NCBI GenBank assembly: GCA_048814795.1
Contig: CP184673.1
Coordinates: 372,001 to 436,000, forward strand
Source of the DNA: Thermatribacter sp048814795
GTDB lineage: Bacteria; Atribacterota; Atribacteria; Atribacterales; Thermatribacteraceae
Reading direction: 5' to 3'
Length of the DNA: 64,000 nucleotides
The translations under genes were made by a program, and so were the position numbers. Below the pieces are notes generated by a model. The model saw nothing but the letters and a program-made list of their open reading frames with translations, did not search any database and was not told the DNA's origin. Below are positions 15,435-24,135 of this stretch, in pieces; positions within the stretch are counted from its first letter, which is position 1, and each line of letters begins with the position of its first letter.

Positions 15435-16934
15435 GTGGTGCAAAAAGATTACATTATGGCTATAGATCAGGGAACTACCGGTACTCGAGTTATTTTTGTT
15501 GACCACGGTGGTAACGTAGTTTCATCAGCTTATCGGGAGATAAAACAGGTCTATCCCCACCCAGGCTGGGTGGAACATGACCCTATGGAGTACTGGGAAA
15601 CCACCATGATATGTGCAGAAGAAGCCATGAAAAAGGCCCATATCGAACCTTCGCAAATCGCTGGGATTGGCATAACCAACCAGCGTGAGACCACCGTAAT
15701 CTGGGAGAAGGCCACCGGAAAACCCATCCACAACGCCATCGTCTGGCAGTGCCGCAGGACAGCCCCCCTATGCGAAGAGCTTAAAGCTCGGGGCCTCGAA
15801 GAAAAAGTTCGTCAAAAAACAGGCTTGACCATTGACGCCTACTTCTCAGCTACCAAAATTAAATGGATTCTGGATAAGGTTCCCGGAGCAAGAGAGCGTG
15901 CCAGAAGAGGGGAGCTCCAAATGGGTTGCATCGATTCCTGGTTAATGTGGAAATTAAGCGGTGGTTCTGCACACATCACCGACTATTCAAACGCCTCTCG
16001 CACCATGCTTTTCAACGTGCAAAGCTTAGAATGGGATCAAGAGCTACTGGATGCTTTAGAAATTCCCCGGGAAATGCTCCCTCAGCCCAAACCCTCAAGT
16101 GGAATAATGACCACAACCAGCAAAAAAGCCTTCTGGGGAGAGGAAATACCCATAGCCGGAGTGGCTGGCGATCAGCAAGCAGCCCTTTTCGGACAAGCCT
16201 GCTTTAAGCCTGGAATGGCCAAAAACACTTACGGAACTGCCCTGGACATGATGATGAACGTTGGAGAAAAGTTTGTTCTCTCCCAAAACGGATTACTCTC
16301 GGACTTAGCCTGGGGAATAGGGGGAAAAGTAGAGTATGCACTCGAAGGAATAGTGTTCATTGGAGGAGCTGTTGTACAGTGGTTGAGGGACGGGTTAAAA
16401 ATCATTGACAACGCCACTCAAACCGAAGCCATGGCTCAGGCGGTTCCGGACACCGGGGATGTTTACTTTGTACCAGCTTTTACAGGTGCAGGAGCACCTC
16501 ATTGGGACATGTACGCTCGCGGCCTCATTATTGGCATTACCCGGGGCACTACTCGTGAGCATATTGTGCGTGCCGCACTTGAATCCATGGCTTATCAAAC
16601 CAGAGACGTGCTTGAAGCAATGGTGGCAGATTCAGGACAGAAATTAGAATCTCTACGAGTGGACGGAGGAGCGGTTAAGAACAATTTTCTAATGCAATTT
16701 CAGGCCGATGTCCTGGGGGTACCAGTAGTAAGGCCGGTGGTAACCGAGATGACCGCCATGGGAGTAGCTTATCTTGCTGGGCTGGGAGTGGGCTTCTGGA
16801 AGGACCAGGAAGAAATTTCTTCCCAATGGAAAGTTGACAGAGTTTTTGAACCCCAGATGGACTCTGCGCGACGAGAAGAACTTTATTCCAGGTGGAAAAG
16901 AGCTGTCGAGCGAGCCAGAAAGTGGGCACTATAG
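15435..16934 (+). CDS. glpK: Glycerol kinase
   Basis: A 499-residue GlpK, which phosphorylates glycerol to glycerol-3-phosphate with ATP. The P-loop D-Q-G-T-T-G-T-R and the glycerol-contact residues are present: Arg84 and Glu85 (N-Q-R-E-T), Tyr136 (D-A-Y-F-S) and Asp246 (A-G-D-Q-Q-A-A-L-F-G). One unusual spot is Y-G-T-A-L-D-M-M-M-N, where most GlpK read Y-G-T-G-C-F followed by a hydrophobic pair. This could mean altered substrate preference. GTG 15435 follows AAGGAGG. It stands 30 bases after the broken dehydrogenase gene, apparently as the end of the sugar/polyol cluster; no glpF or glpD is nearby. Confidence 0.9.
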   Translation: MVQKDYIMAIDQGTTGTRVIFVDHGGNVVSSAYREIKQVYPHPGWVEHDPMEYWETTMICAEEAMKKAHIEPSQIAGIGITNQRETTVIWEKATGKPIHNAIVWQCRRTAPLCEELKARGLEEKVRQKTGLTIDAYFSATKIKWILDKVPGARERARRGELQMGCIDSWLMWKLSGGSAHITDYSNASRTMLFNVQSLEWDQELLDALEIPREMLPQPKPSSGIMTTTSKKAFWGEEIPIAGVAGDQQAALFGQACFKPGMAKNTYGTALDMMMNVGEKFVLSQNGLLSDLAWGIGGKVEYALEGIVFIGGAVVQWLRDGLKIIDNATQTEAMAQAVPDTGDVYFVPAFTGAGAPHWDMYARGLIIGITRGTTREHIVRAALESMAYQTRDVLEAMVADSGQKLESLRVDGGAVKNNFLMQFQADVLGVPVVRPVVTEMTAMGVAYLAGLGVGFWKDQEEISSQWKVDRVFEPQMDSARREELYSRWKRAVERARKWAL

Positions 16935-16949
16935 CTTTTCCTTCATCGA

Positions 16950-18243
16950 GTGACATCCTCCCCCTAATGAATTAGGGGACATCCCAGCATGGGATAGCGG
17001 CACACGCCGCAGGTTAGCCAGCATTCCCCGGTCTACCTGGATCATCACCTTGGCCTTAAGGGGTGCCACGCTCCCCTTTCTACCGGGGTCATGCCCCGAG
17101 AGCATCGAGCGCTTTCGCGGCTATGTTTATTGCCCCCACCCTGTCCGCATCAGACTGGTATCCACACTTTACGCATTTAAACCAGCCTTGGATCTTCCGG
17201 TTATACCGGGAAACATTCCCGCACTTCGGACAAGTCTTGGAGGTCTCCTTGGGATCGACGTAGATTACAGGCACTCCGGCAAGGGCTGCCTTGTATTCGA
17301 TGAACGAGGCCAGCTCCTTAAAGTTCCACCCGGACATCATCCGGTTGAACTTCTTTGATCCTTTGGTCCGCTCGCGGATACCCAGCAGGTTCTCAAGCGC
17401 GATGGCTTTGCCCTCAGCTTTTGTTATTTCAACTATGCGCTTTGAGATGCAGTGGTTGATATACCGCATCCACCTTGTTTCGCGGCCGGCTTCTTTCTTG
17501 ACTCGGGAAAGCCTGCCCGATTGCTGAAGGGCTCTTCGCCGCTGTGCCCACCGTTCCTTGCGCCATCTGACCTGGCGACCGTCAAAAAAGATGTTATGGG
17601 ACAGCACGGCAAGCTTTACTATGCCGAAGTCGACCCCGATTACGCCGCACGGCTCGTTTAAGTGAGTCTCATATACTAATGATATGGCAGCATACCACTC
17701 TCCCTCTTTACCATGCCATGTCTCCATGGACCCTTGTTGGCAGGAACCTCCTGCCAGGTCCTGGAGCCTTTTTGCATGGTATCTAGAAGTGGCAATGGGC
17801 ACTGCTATCTGGCTCCTGCCGCACCATTACCGGAACTATCCGGTCAAATTTGGGCAGGCTGGATTTCTTGCCATTTTTTGTGCGGGAAAGGTATGAGCGA
17901 TAAGCTGAGAGTGCTTTGAGCATGGCGCACTGGAGTGTAGCACGGTTGAGGTCGAATAGTTCACAGGCTTTGTGGTAGGTTTCCCGGTTTAACTTTGCCC
18001 TGCTGGTAGTGTTCAAAGTTTCGGCCTGCTTTTGGAACCAGGCGCAGGCTTTTCGATATGTTTCCAGCATGCGAACCATCTTCTCCAGTTTGCCTTTGTT
18101 TGGGGATAGGAGTTTTACCTTTAGTGTTACTGTCTGCATATAGTATCTCCTCCAGCTTGCTTAAGTTTCAGCATAACCGGAGAAAAATAGCAAGTCGCCA
18201 TTTATCTCCCGATTAAAATCGGGGGCATTCTGGCGGGATTTTT
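16950..18243 (-). mobile_element. IS200/IS605-type element (IS1341-like, tnpB only), ends inferred
   Basis: The element is read on the - strand. The left end would start just after TTAC (complement of GTAA at 18244-18247), with a small hairpin CCCGATT-AA-AATCGGG at about 18208-18223. The right end has hairpin CCCCTAAT-GA-ATTAGGGG at about 16961-16978 and ends at TCAC (complement of 16950-16953). End hairpins with TTAC and TCAC-like cleavage sites fit the single-strand transposition of this family, and no target duplication is expected. It carries tnpB but no tnpA. The segment 16950-17088, rich in short stems, is where an omega RNA would be encoded. The insertion sits 15 bases after glpK. Confidence 0.55.
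17089..18139 (-). pseudogene. tnpB: Frameshifted tnpB (RNA-guided nuclease, IS605 OrfB family)
   Basis: Two overlapping - strand frames together make one TnpB. The first (18139-17783) has the OrfB N-terminal helical region and ends soon after L-P-K-F-D-R-I-V-P. The second (readable from about 17830 to 17089) resumes with I-A-V-P-I-A-T-S-R-Y-H and contains the RuvC-like residues D of G-V-D-F-G, E of A-L-E-N-L-L and D of S-D-A-D-R, plus the zinc ribbon C-P-K-C-G and C-V-K-C-G. The frame change lies between about 17790 and 17830. Combined length is about 340 residues, short for the family. It is probably inactive, unless the shift is a sequencing error or is bypassed by ribosomal slippage. Confidence 0.85.
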
Positions 18244-18344
18244 GTAAAGTCTCACCCATAAAGCACATCGCTACGGCATGCGGGTCTGAAAGCAAGCAGA
18301 GTTTTAACCGGTCGGATATAGTGAAGCGAAAGAAAAAACAAGAA

Positions 18345-18380
18345 TACAAAACAAAAATGCCCCGGTTTTTCCGGGGCATT
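18345..18380 (-). terminator. Rho-independent terminator of cspA
   Basis: On the - strand, a 10-base-pair stem AATGCCCCGG / CCGGGGCATT with an AAAAA loop (18380-18356) is followed by TTTGTTTTG. It lies about 40 bases downstream of the cspA stop. Confidence 0.85.
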
Positions 18381-18421
18381 GTGATGTGCTTTTCAACAAC
18401 CACTAATCAGCAAACCAGCTT

Positions 18422-18625
18422 TTAGCCAAGTCTTCTGACGTGTACTGCCTGGGGCCCTTTAGCTCTCTGTTCTACTTCGAACTCGACTCGTTCCCCATCG
18501 ATGAGGGTTTTGAAACCATCGCCTTCTACCGCTGAGTAGTGCACGAAAACATCTCCGCCCTCGCTCGATTCGATAAATCCATACCCTTTCTGGGCGTTAA
18601 ACCACTTAACTGTACCTTGTGTCAT
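18422..18625 (-). CDS. cspA: Cold-shock-domain RNA chaperone
   Basis: A 67-residue single cold-shock domain. RNP1 is K-G-Y-G-F-I and RNP2 is V-F-V-H-Y; the start M-T-Q-G-T-V-K-W-F-N is canonical. The protein binds single-stranded nucleic acid and melts mRNA structure. It has its own strong promoter, a roughly 45-base leader and a terminator, so it is a single-gene unit. The domain is widely conserved; whether it is cold-induced cannot be told. Confidence 0.97.
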   Translation of the reverse strand: MTQGTVKWFNAQKGYGFIESSEGGDVFVHYSAVEGDGFKTLIDGERVEFEVEQRAKGPQAVHVRRLG

Positions 18626-18677
18626 TAAATAAACCTCCTGAATTTTAACTATCTACGCCTGCAGGACGTGTTGACAC

Positions 18678-18706
18678 ACTATATCATGCGGAAGAAATAA
18701 TGTCAA
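18678..18706 (-). promoter_or_regulatory. Promoter of cspA
   Basis: On the - strand: TTGACA (18706-18701), 17 bases, TATAGT (18683-18678). Perfect -35, 5 of 6 in the -10, and correct spacing, about 50 bases before the ATG. Confidence 0.75.
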
Positions 18707-18767
18707 ATTTTTTGTGAACGAATTTCCACTCATATTGAAAAAATATTACGAAGTCTGAAAACAACAA

Positions 18768-19085
18768 TCAAAAAGCCAGCAAATTAGAAAAAAGAAAATG
18801 TGCCGCTATCCCTATCACCACAGAAATACCAATACTTTTCCATCTGCTGTATGAAAGATACACAACCCCCAGGGTCAGCAAACCAACAAAAAGTTTTCCA
18901 GCAGCTGCAGAAAGCCCTAAAAAGGTGGTCACCAGCAAAGCGGAAATCAAGGCCGTAGCTACATAATCAAGGATTTCACCCGACAAAAAGGAAACCCCTT
19001 TGTTCTTTAGAAACAAAATCGGTAGCAACCTCAAAAGATAAGTTCCCAGAGCAAGAATGCCAATTACCAAATACCCTTTGCTCAA
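18768..19085 (-). CDS. azlD: AzlD-type branched-chain amino-acid exporter subunit
   Basis: A 105-residue membrane protein with four hydrophobic segments, including the AzlD landmark Y-L-L-R-L-L-P-I (T-Y-x-x-R-x-x-P). AzlC and AzlD form a branched-chain amino-acid efflux system. The start is taken as TTG 19085, which overlaps the azlC stop (TTGA) and has GGAGGAGGG upstream. A longer reading from further upstream lies inside azlC in another frame and looks unlike protein. It is followed by about 60 bases before the cspA promoter region. Confidence 0.82.
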   Translation of the reverse strand: MSKGYLVIGILALGTYLLRLLPILFLKNKGVSFLSGEILDYVATALISALLVTTFLGLSAAAGKLFVGLLTLGVVYLSYSRWKSIGISVVIGIAAHFLFSNLLAF

Positions 19086-19747
19086 ACCACTTCCCTCCTC
19101 CATCTCCTGACATACACTGCAAAGAACGGTCCTGCAACGGAAGCCATAAGAATGCCCCATGAAGTATGCCCCAAAAGATGAAACATCAGGGCAACACTTC
19201 CTCCCGCAATTGCGGACCAGAAATTACCATCTTTAAGACTTTTAATTCGAGAAACAAGAAGAACCAGAAAAAGGCTGGCCAAGGAAAAAATCATTGATGA
19301 AGCCAGAGGCCCCCTGTCAAGCCAGAGTTTACCACCAAAAACTCCGATTGTAGTGCCCGTTACCCAGGAAAGGTAGGCCCCAAGCTGAACTCCCCACAAA
19401 AATCGCTCATCACTAAATCTCTGAGAAACAGCAAAAACTTCGTCAGTTAACCCAAAAGCAGTTAAAAGGGGATACCCGATCTTTGTCTTCCTCGCCATTA
19501 CCGCACCATAAACAATATGGCGCAAATTCAGAAGAAGCGGTACGAGCAAGCTCCAAAGTAAACCACAAGAAAGGGTAGAAAGCAAAGCAAACTGGCTTGC
19601 GCCTGCAAAGATAAACATTGAGGCACTTAGCGCTTCAAAGGGTTCAAAACCGGAACTTATGGCCAAAACGCCAAAGGTTGCTCCAGCAGGCAGGTATCCC
19701 GGAGCTATGGAACAAGCAGTCAGCAAACCTTTTTTAAAAGAACCCAC
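19082..19747 (-). CDS. azlC: AzlC-family branched-chain amino-acid exporter
   Basis: A 221-residue AzlC (LIV-E) family permease. The family motifs are P-A-G-A-T-F-G-V-L-A near the start, F-A-G-A-S-Q-F-A in the second helix and L-N-L-R-H-I-V-Y-G next, then the T-D-E-V-F-A segment. It exports leucine, isoleucine, valine or analogues together with AzlD, whose gene overlaps its stop. The start is GTG after AAGGGAGTGG. No regulator gene is adjacent. Confidence 0.9.
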   Translation of the reverse strand: MGSFKKGLLTACSIAPGYLPAGATFGVLAISSGFEPFEALSASMFIFAGASQFALLSTLSCGLLWSLLVPLLLNLRHIVYGAVMARKTKIGYPLLTAFGLTDEVFAVSQRFSDERFLWGVQLGAYLSWVTGTTIGVFGGKLWLDRGPLASSMIFSLASLFLVLLVSRIKSLKDGNFWSAIAGGSVALMFHLLGHTSWGILMASVAGPFFAVYVRRWRREVV

Positions 19748-19961
19748 TCCGAACCACTCCCTTAAGATGGGCTGTTTTAGCTCTAAAACAGTTTAGCATT
19801 GTTTTTTCAACCAGGAGGCCCGTGCGAAATACCCACCCTCCGATTCCAAAATCAATCCCTGTAATTACTCTAATTTCACGATAGAATAGATAGAACAATT
19901 AGCATATTAAAATATAATTCCGAAAGCTAACAAATTAACAACAGCAAAGCAGGTGGTTCTC

Positions 19962-22361
19962 ATGAAATTCAGCTTAAACGGTGAGTGGAAAATCTACGAC
20001 TCCGAAGGAGAATACACTCTGCAAGGAAAAGTACCTGGAGTAGTACAGCAGTCCCTTTTCGAGGGAGGCTACCTGCCCCACCCTTATCAGGGCATGAATG
20101 AAACACATTTTAGAAAGCTCGAGAACAAAGACTGGATTTACGAGAAAACCTTTGATTTCCGGGGGAAAATAGCACCAGAAGAAGAGGTTGAACTGGTTTT
20201 CGAAGGAATTGACACGCTCTCTGACGTATATCTGAACGGAGCTTTTTTAGGGTTCACCCAGAATATGTTCATGGAATACCGCTTCAACGTTAAAAATATC
20301 CTGAAGCAGGGAGAAAACAAAATTAAAGTCCTCATCAAATCACCGGTGAGAATCCCCAAAGCCTTAGAGCAAAACTATGGAAAGCTGGGAGGTCCAGAAG
20401 AGAGCATACGCGGTTACCTCCGCAAGGCTCAGTATTCTTATGGTTGGGATTGGGGAATCAGGCTCCCCACCTCAGGCATCTGGAAACCGGTATACATTGA
20501 AAAATACTCCCAGTTTCGTCTCTCTGACTGCACTGCCTACCTTCTGAACCACAGTGAAAATGGAGCTCTTGTCAGGGTTGAAGGATTCCTAAAGGGCAAC
20601 CTTCAAAGCTCTCTGGATGCATTCAACGTCGAAGTTTTAATTAACGGCGAAAAAAGAGGACAATTCAAGCCTTTCATAAAAGAAAGAGAAATAAGGTTTT
20701 CAGGAACCATAGTTGAGAAAGAAGTAAGGCTCTGGTATCCCCGAGGATTGGGCGAACCATACCTCTACCACCTTGCCTTCATCCTGAAAAAAGGAGAACA
20801 AGAGATTTATCGAGAAGAAAAGAAAATAGGTTTTCGTACCGTGAAGCTTATAAGACAAAAAGACCCCCAGGGTGAAAGCTTCTTCTTTGAAATAAACGGG
20901 GAACAGGTCTTCGCCAAAGGAGCTAACTGGATTCCTGCCGAACACATCCTTCCCTCTCTCAGCGAAGAGGATTATCGTAAGCTCCTCAAAATGGCTTACC
21001 AGGCCAACATAAATATGCTTCGAGTTTGGGGAGGAGGAATTTACGAACATGAAGCCTTTTATTCAACCTGTGACGAGCTGGGTATTATGGTCTGGCAGGA
21101 TTTCATGTTTGCCTGTCTTGAATACCCGGACCACCTTCCCTGGTTTAGAGAACTCTGCAATCGGGAAATAAGAAGCGTGGTGCGCCGTCTGCGCTGGCAT
21201 CCTGCAATTGTCCTCTGGTGCGGCAACAACGAAAATAACTGGGGATTCGAAGAATGGGGAAACATGAACCGCAAGGTGGACGGAATAAATCTGGGCAACA
21301 GACTATACCTTTTTGACTTCCCGGCTATTTGCTCTGAGGAAGATCCCACTCGACCCTACTGGCCAGGAAGCCCTTATGGAGGAGAACGGGCTAATAGCAC
21401 TAAAAGTGGAGATCACCACGCCTGGGAAGTCTGGAGTAAGTGGCTAAATTACGAACACTATGAACAAAACGACGGACGCTTTATAAGCGAGTTTGGCTTC
21501 CAGGCTTTTCCACACCGAAAGACCGTAAACTTTTTTGCCGCCAAGGAGGAACAAGATATTTTCCATCCAGTTATGATGGCACACCAAAAACAGGTAGAAG
21601 GCATGGAAAGGATAGTGCGTTTTATAGCCTCTCAATTCGGTCTTATCAAGGACTTTAACTCCCTACTTTATTTATCTCAAATAAATCAGGCTGAAGCCAT
21701 AAAGTTTGGCGTAGAACACTGGCGCTCAAGAAAGTATCTGACTTCAGGAACCCTCTTCTGGCAGCTCAACGATAGCTGGCCGGTAATAAGCTGGTCAGCA
21801 ATAGATTATTTCGGAAGGCCCAAAGCTCTCTACTACTATGCGAGGCACTTTTTCTCTGAAATCTTACCGCTCATTAAGTACGACAGAATTTCCCGCAAGG
21901 CCAGAATCATCGTGGTCAACGACTGTAAGAGTGCCTTACCTGCGACTGTGGAGGTTTCCGTGTTTACAACTTCTGGAAATGAAGTAATACATAGAGAGTA
22001 TCACACCACCTTACCCAAGGATGGAGTCGTTGGTGTAGATGAATTCGAAGTAAAGGAACCCCAGAAATGGATCGCTTTTCTCAGGGTAAGAACAGAAGGA
22101 AATGTTTACTCGAACTACAAAGTTTTCTCTCCATATCGGGATATAGCACTGGAGGATCCAGAAATAAGTTTTTCGCATCGGAATGATGTTTTGCAAATTA
22201 CTTCCCAAAGAGGAGTAGCTCTGGGAGTGGAAATAATCACTGAAAACGATGAACCCTTGGAAGATAATTTTATTTTCCTAAGACCTGGGGAAAGCAGAAC
22301 CCTTTCTGTGAAAAGTGAAATCTGTAGTATTAAATCACTCTATAATTATCTGTATGGTTAA
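19962..22361 (+). CDS. Beta-mannosidase, glycoside hydrolase family 2
   Basis: A 799-residue GH2 enzyme of the beta-mannosidase group. The N-terminal sugar-binding domain opens with L-N-G-E-W and holds D-V-Y-L-N-G. The catalytic barrel has the acid/base in W-C-G-N-N-E-N-N and the nucleophile in I-S-E-F-G-F-Q; S-Y-G-W-D-W-G is characteristic of beta-mannosidases. It removes terminal mannose from mannosides and has no signal peptide, so it acts on imported oligosaccharides. ATG 19962 is chosen over GTG 19953 because AGGTGG sits between them. A TATAAT at 19913-19918 may be its -10. It is a lone gene just left of the origin. Confidence 0.92.
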   Translation: MKFSLNGEWKIYDSEGEYTLQGKVPGVVQQSLFEGGYLPHPYQGMNETHFRKLENKDWIYEKTFDFRGKIAPEEEVELVFEGIDTLSDVYLNGAFLGFTQNMFMEYRFNVKNILKQGENKIKVLIKSPVRIPKALEQNYGKLGGPEESIRGYLRKAQYSYGWDWGIRLPTSGIWKPVYIEKYSQFRLSDCTAYLLNHSENGALVRVEGFLKGNLQSSLDAFNVEVLINGEKRGQFKPFIKEREIRFSGTIVEKEVRLWYPRGLGEPYLYHLAFILKKGEQEIYREEKKIGFRTVKLIRQKDPQGESFFFEINGEQVFAKGANWIPAEHILPSLSEEDYRKLLKMAYQANINMLRVWGGGIYEHEAFYSTCDELGIMVWQDFMFACLEYPDHLPWFRELCNREIRSVVRRLRWHPAIVLWCGNNENNWGFEEWGNMNRKVDGINLGNRLYLFDFPAICSEEDPTRPYWPGSPYGGERANSTKSGDHHAWEVWSKWLNYEHYEQNDGRFISEFGFQAFPHRKTVNFFAAKEEQDIFHPVMMAHQKQVEGMERIVRFIASQFGLIKDFNSLLYLSQINQAEAIKFGVEHWRSRKYLTSGTLFWQLNDSWPVISWSAIDYFGRPKALYYYARHFFSEILPLIKYDRISRKARIIVVNDCKSALPATVEVSVFTTSGNEVIHREYHTTLPKDGVVGVDEFEVKEPQKWIAFLRVRTEGNVYSNYKVFSPYRDIALEDPEISFSHRNDVLQITSQRGVALGVEIITENDEPLEDNFIFLRPGESRTLSVKSEICSIKSLYNYLYG

Positions 22362-22399
22362 AAGGCTCACTTGACGATGCTTTAGAGTTTCTAACCACT

Positions 22400-22565
22400 C
22401 TATCCACAGCTGTTGATAATTTGTGGATAACTTGCAAGAAAGCCTATTTTATGGTTAAATGAGGAGGGTCAATTTTTTTACCTGTACCACTTTCCGTAAT
22501 AAAGAATTAAGCAAAACCTTATAATGAAAGCCGTTGGTGAATTTTGTGGATAATTTTGTGAATTA
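22400..22565. other. Replication origin: DnaA-box cluster upstream of dnaA
   Basis: Two perfect DnaA boxes TGTGGATAA lie at 22422-22430 and 22545-22553. Close variants are CTATCCACA (22400-22408), TGTTGATAA (22411-22419) and TGTGAATTA (22557-22565). The first three are packed within 31 bases. Position directly before dnaA-dnaN-recF-gyrBA is the classical oriC site and would also allow dnaA self-control. A TATAAT at 22520-22525 may be the dnaA -10. Confidence 0.8.
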
Positions 22566-22593
22566 CTTTTGAAAAGTGGGGGAATTATCAAAA

Positions 22594-23961
22594 ATGGCTC
22601 ACGAAAGTCTTAGTAAGTTGTGGAAAAATATCTTAAAAGTTGTTGAAAAACAACTCAGCATTCCTGAGTTTAAGGCCTGGATAGAGCCAATCGTGCCAGT
22701 TACTCTTATGGATAAAAAATTAACCGTTGCTGTACCAACTGAACTTTCTAAAGAAAAGTTAGAAAAAAAATACCTGGAAATCATGCTTCAGGCCCTATAC
22801 GAGGTAGTCAACCAAACAGGAAACACCGGGCTGGTATCGGGTATTGAAGTGGTGGTGGATGAAAAGCTTTTTCCGGGAACAAATAATAAAAGAATTACCA
22901 CAGGAAGAGAAAACATCCAGGATTTTGAAAAACCCAACTTAAACCCTCGTTACACTTTTGAAACTTTTGTGGTGGGAAATGGCAATAAATTTGCCCACGC
23001 TGCAGCTTTTGCAGTAGCCGAAGGTCCTGCTCGCTCCTATAACCCACTTTTCATTTACGGAGGAGTGGGTTTGGGTAAAACCCACCTCATGCATGCTATA
23101 GGTCATTATATTATTCGTAATAATCCCGAACTTAAAGTTGTGTATGCTTCTTCGGAAAAGTTCACCAACGAATTAATTAACGCTATTAGAGATGATAAAA
23201 CCGAAGATTTCAGGCAGAAATATCGTAGTGTTGATGTGCTTCTAATAGATGACATTCAGTTTTTAGCTGGGAAAGAAAGGACCCAGGAAGAATTTTTCCA
23301 CACTTTCAACGCTCTTTATGAAGCTTTCAAACAAATTGTTCTCACCAGTGACAGGCCTCCAAAGGAGATACCCACCTTAGAGGATCGTCTTCGTTCCCGT
23401 TTCGAGTGGGGGCTAATCGCTGACATTCAACCTCCTGATCTTGAAACTCGCATCGCCATTTTACGTAAGAAGGCAGAGTTGGAAATGATTGAGGTTCCTG
23501 ACGAAGTGGTTTACTTCATAGCGGATAAGATTCCTTCCAACATCCGAGAACTGGAAGGAGCTTTAGTCAGGATAAAAGCTTTTTGCACCCTCAACCAGAT
23601 AAGCCCCACTGTTGATATAGCTCAGGAAATTCTAAAAGATATCATTCCCCGTAGACCCCCCAAAAAAATAAGTGTGGCAACCATTCAGAAAGTGGTGGCC
23701 GAACATTTCAATATAAAACCTTCGACCATGAAAATGAAAAAAAGAACTAAAGAACTGGCTTACCCTCGTCAGATAGCTATGTACCTGGCAAGAGAGCTAA
23801 CCGATCTTTCCCTACCTTCGATAGGTAGTGAGTTTGGAGGAAGAGATCACACAACTGTCCTACATGCTTTTGAAAAGATTAAAAATGACATGGAGAAAAA
23901 TCCACAACTTGCTCAGGAAATCAGTGGATTAATAGAGAAAATTAAGTCTTTGGCAGAATAA
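22594..23961 (+). CDS. dnaA: Chromosomal replication initiator DnaA
   Basis: A 455-residue DnaA. Domain I (about 1-85) ends in a short linker; the AAA+ domain starts at N-P-R-Y-T-F-E-T-F and has Walker A G-G-V-G-L-G-K-T-H, Walker B L-L-I-D-D-I-Q-F-L and the arginine-finger segment R-L-R-S-R-F. Domain IV carries the DNA-binding signature F-G-G-R-D-H-T-T-V-L-H-A. It binds DnaA boxes and opens oriC. ATG 22594 is chosen with GGGGGA upstream; an in-frame GTG at 22576 is less likely. It is the first of a replication gene string. Confidence 0.98.
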   Translation: MAHESLSKLWKNILKVVEKQLSIPEFKAWIEPIVPVTLMDKKLTVAVPTELSKEKLEKKYLEIMLQALYEVVNQTGNTGLVSGIEVVVDEKLFPGTNNKRITTGRENIQDFEKPNLNPRYTFETFVVGNGNKFAHAAAFAVAEGPARSYNPLFIYGGVGLGKTHLMHAIGHYIIRNNPELKVVYASSEKFTNELINAIRDDKTEDFRQKYRSVDVLLIDDIQFLAGKERTQEEFFHTFNALYEAFKQIVLTSDRPPKEIPTLEDRLRSRFEWGLIADIQPPDLETRIAILRKKAELEMIEVPDEVVYFIADKIPSNIRELEGALVRIKAFCTLNQISPTVDIAQEILKDIIPRRPPKKISVATIQKVVAEHFNIKPSTMKMKKRTKELAYPRQIAMYLARELTDLSLPSIGSEFGGRDHTTVLHAFEKIKNDMEKNPQLAQEISGLIEKIKSLAE

Positions 23962-24135
23962 AACACAGTTTACTTACAGCTATTTTACAGTTTATTAAAA
24001 ACTTATTAAAAGCTCGCACCAAAAGTATAAAAATCAATTTAGGTATTTTTCCAGAAAATCTTAATTACCTATTATTACTACTTTTTTTATATATTTAAAA
24101 ATAGTAGTAAGAGCTAAGAGGAGTGATTGGATAAC
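23962..24135. other. AT-rich dnaA-dnaN spacer, candidate unwinding region
   Basis: This 174-base gap is very AT-rich. It contains an inverted repeat TTACTACT (24075-24082) and AGTAGTAA (24103-24110) around an AT-only loop, so each strand reads TAGTAR triplets (for example ATAGTAGTAA at 24101-24110). Such triplet runs resemble DnaA-trio elements described in Bacillus origins. No good DnaA box is seen inside the spacer. The same repeat could simply be an RNA hairpin. Confidence 0.4.

Noticed and set aside
17050..17661. Several + strand open frames across the tnpB region
   Set aside because: The - strand shows TnpB catalytic and zinc motifs, so the + frames are shadows.
18161..18403. 80-codon - strand frame spanning the element end and cspA terminator
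   Set aside because: It crosses a rho-independent terminator and the inferred insertion end, with no ribosome site.
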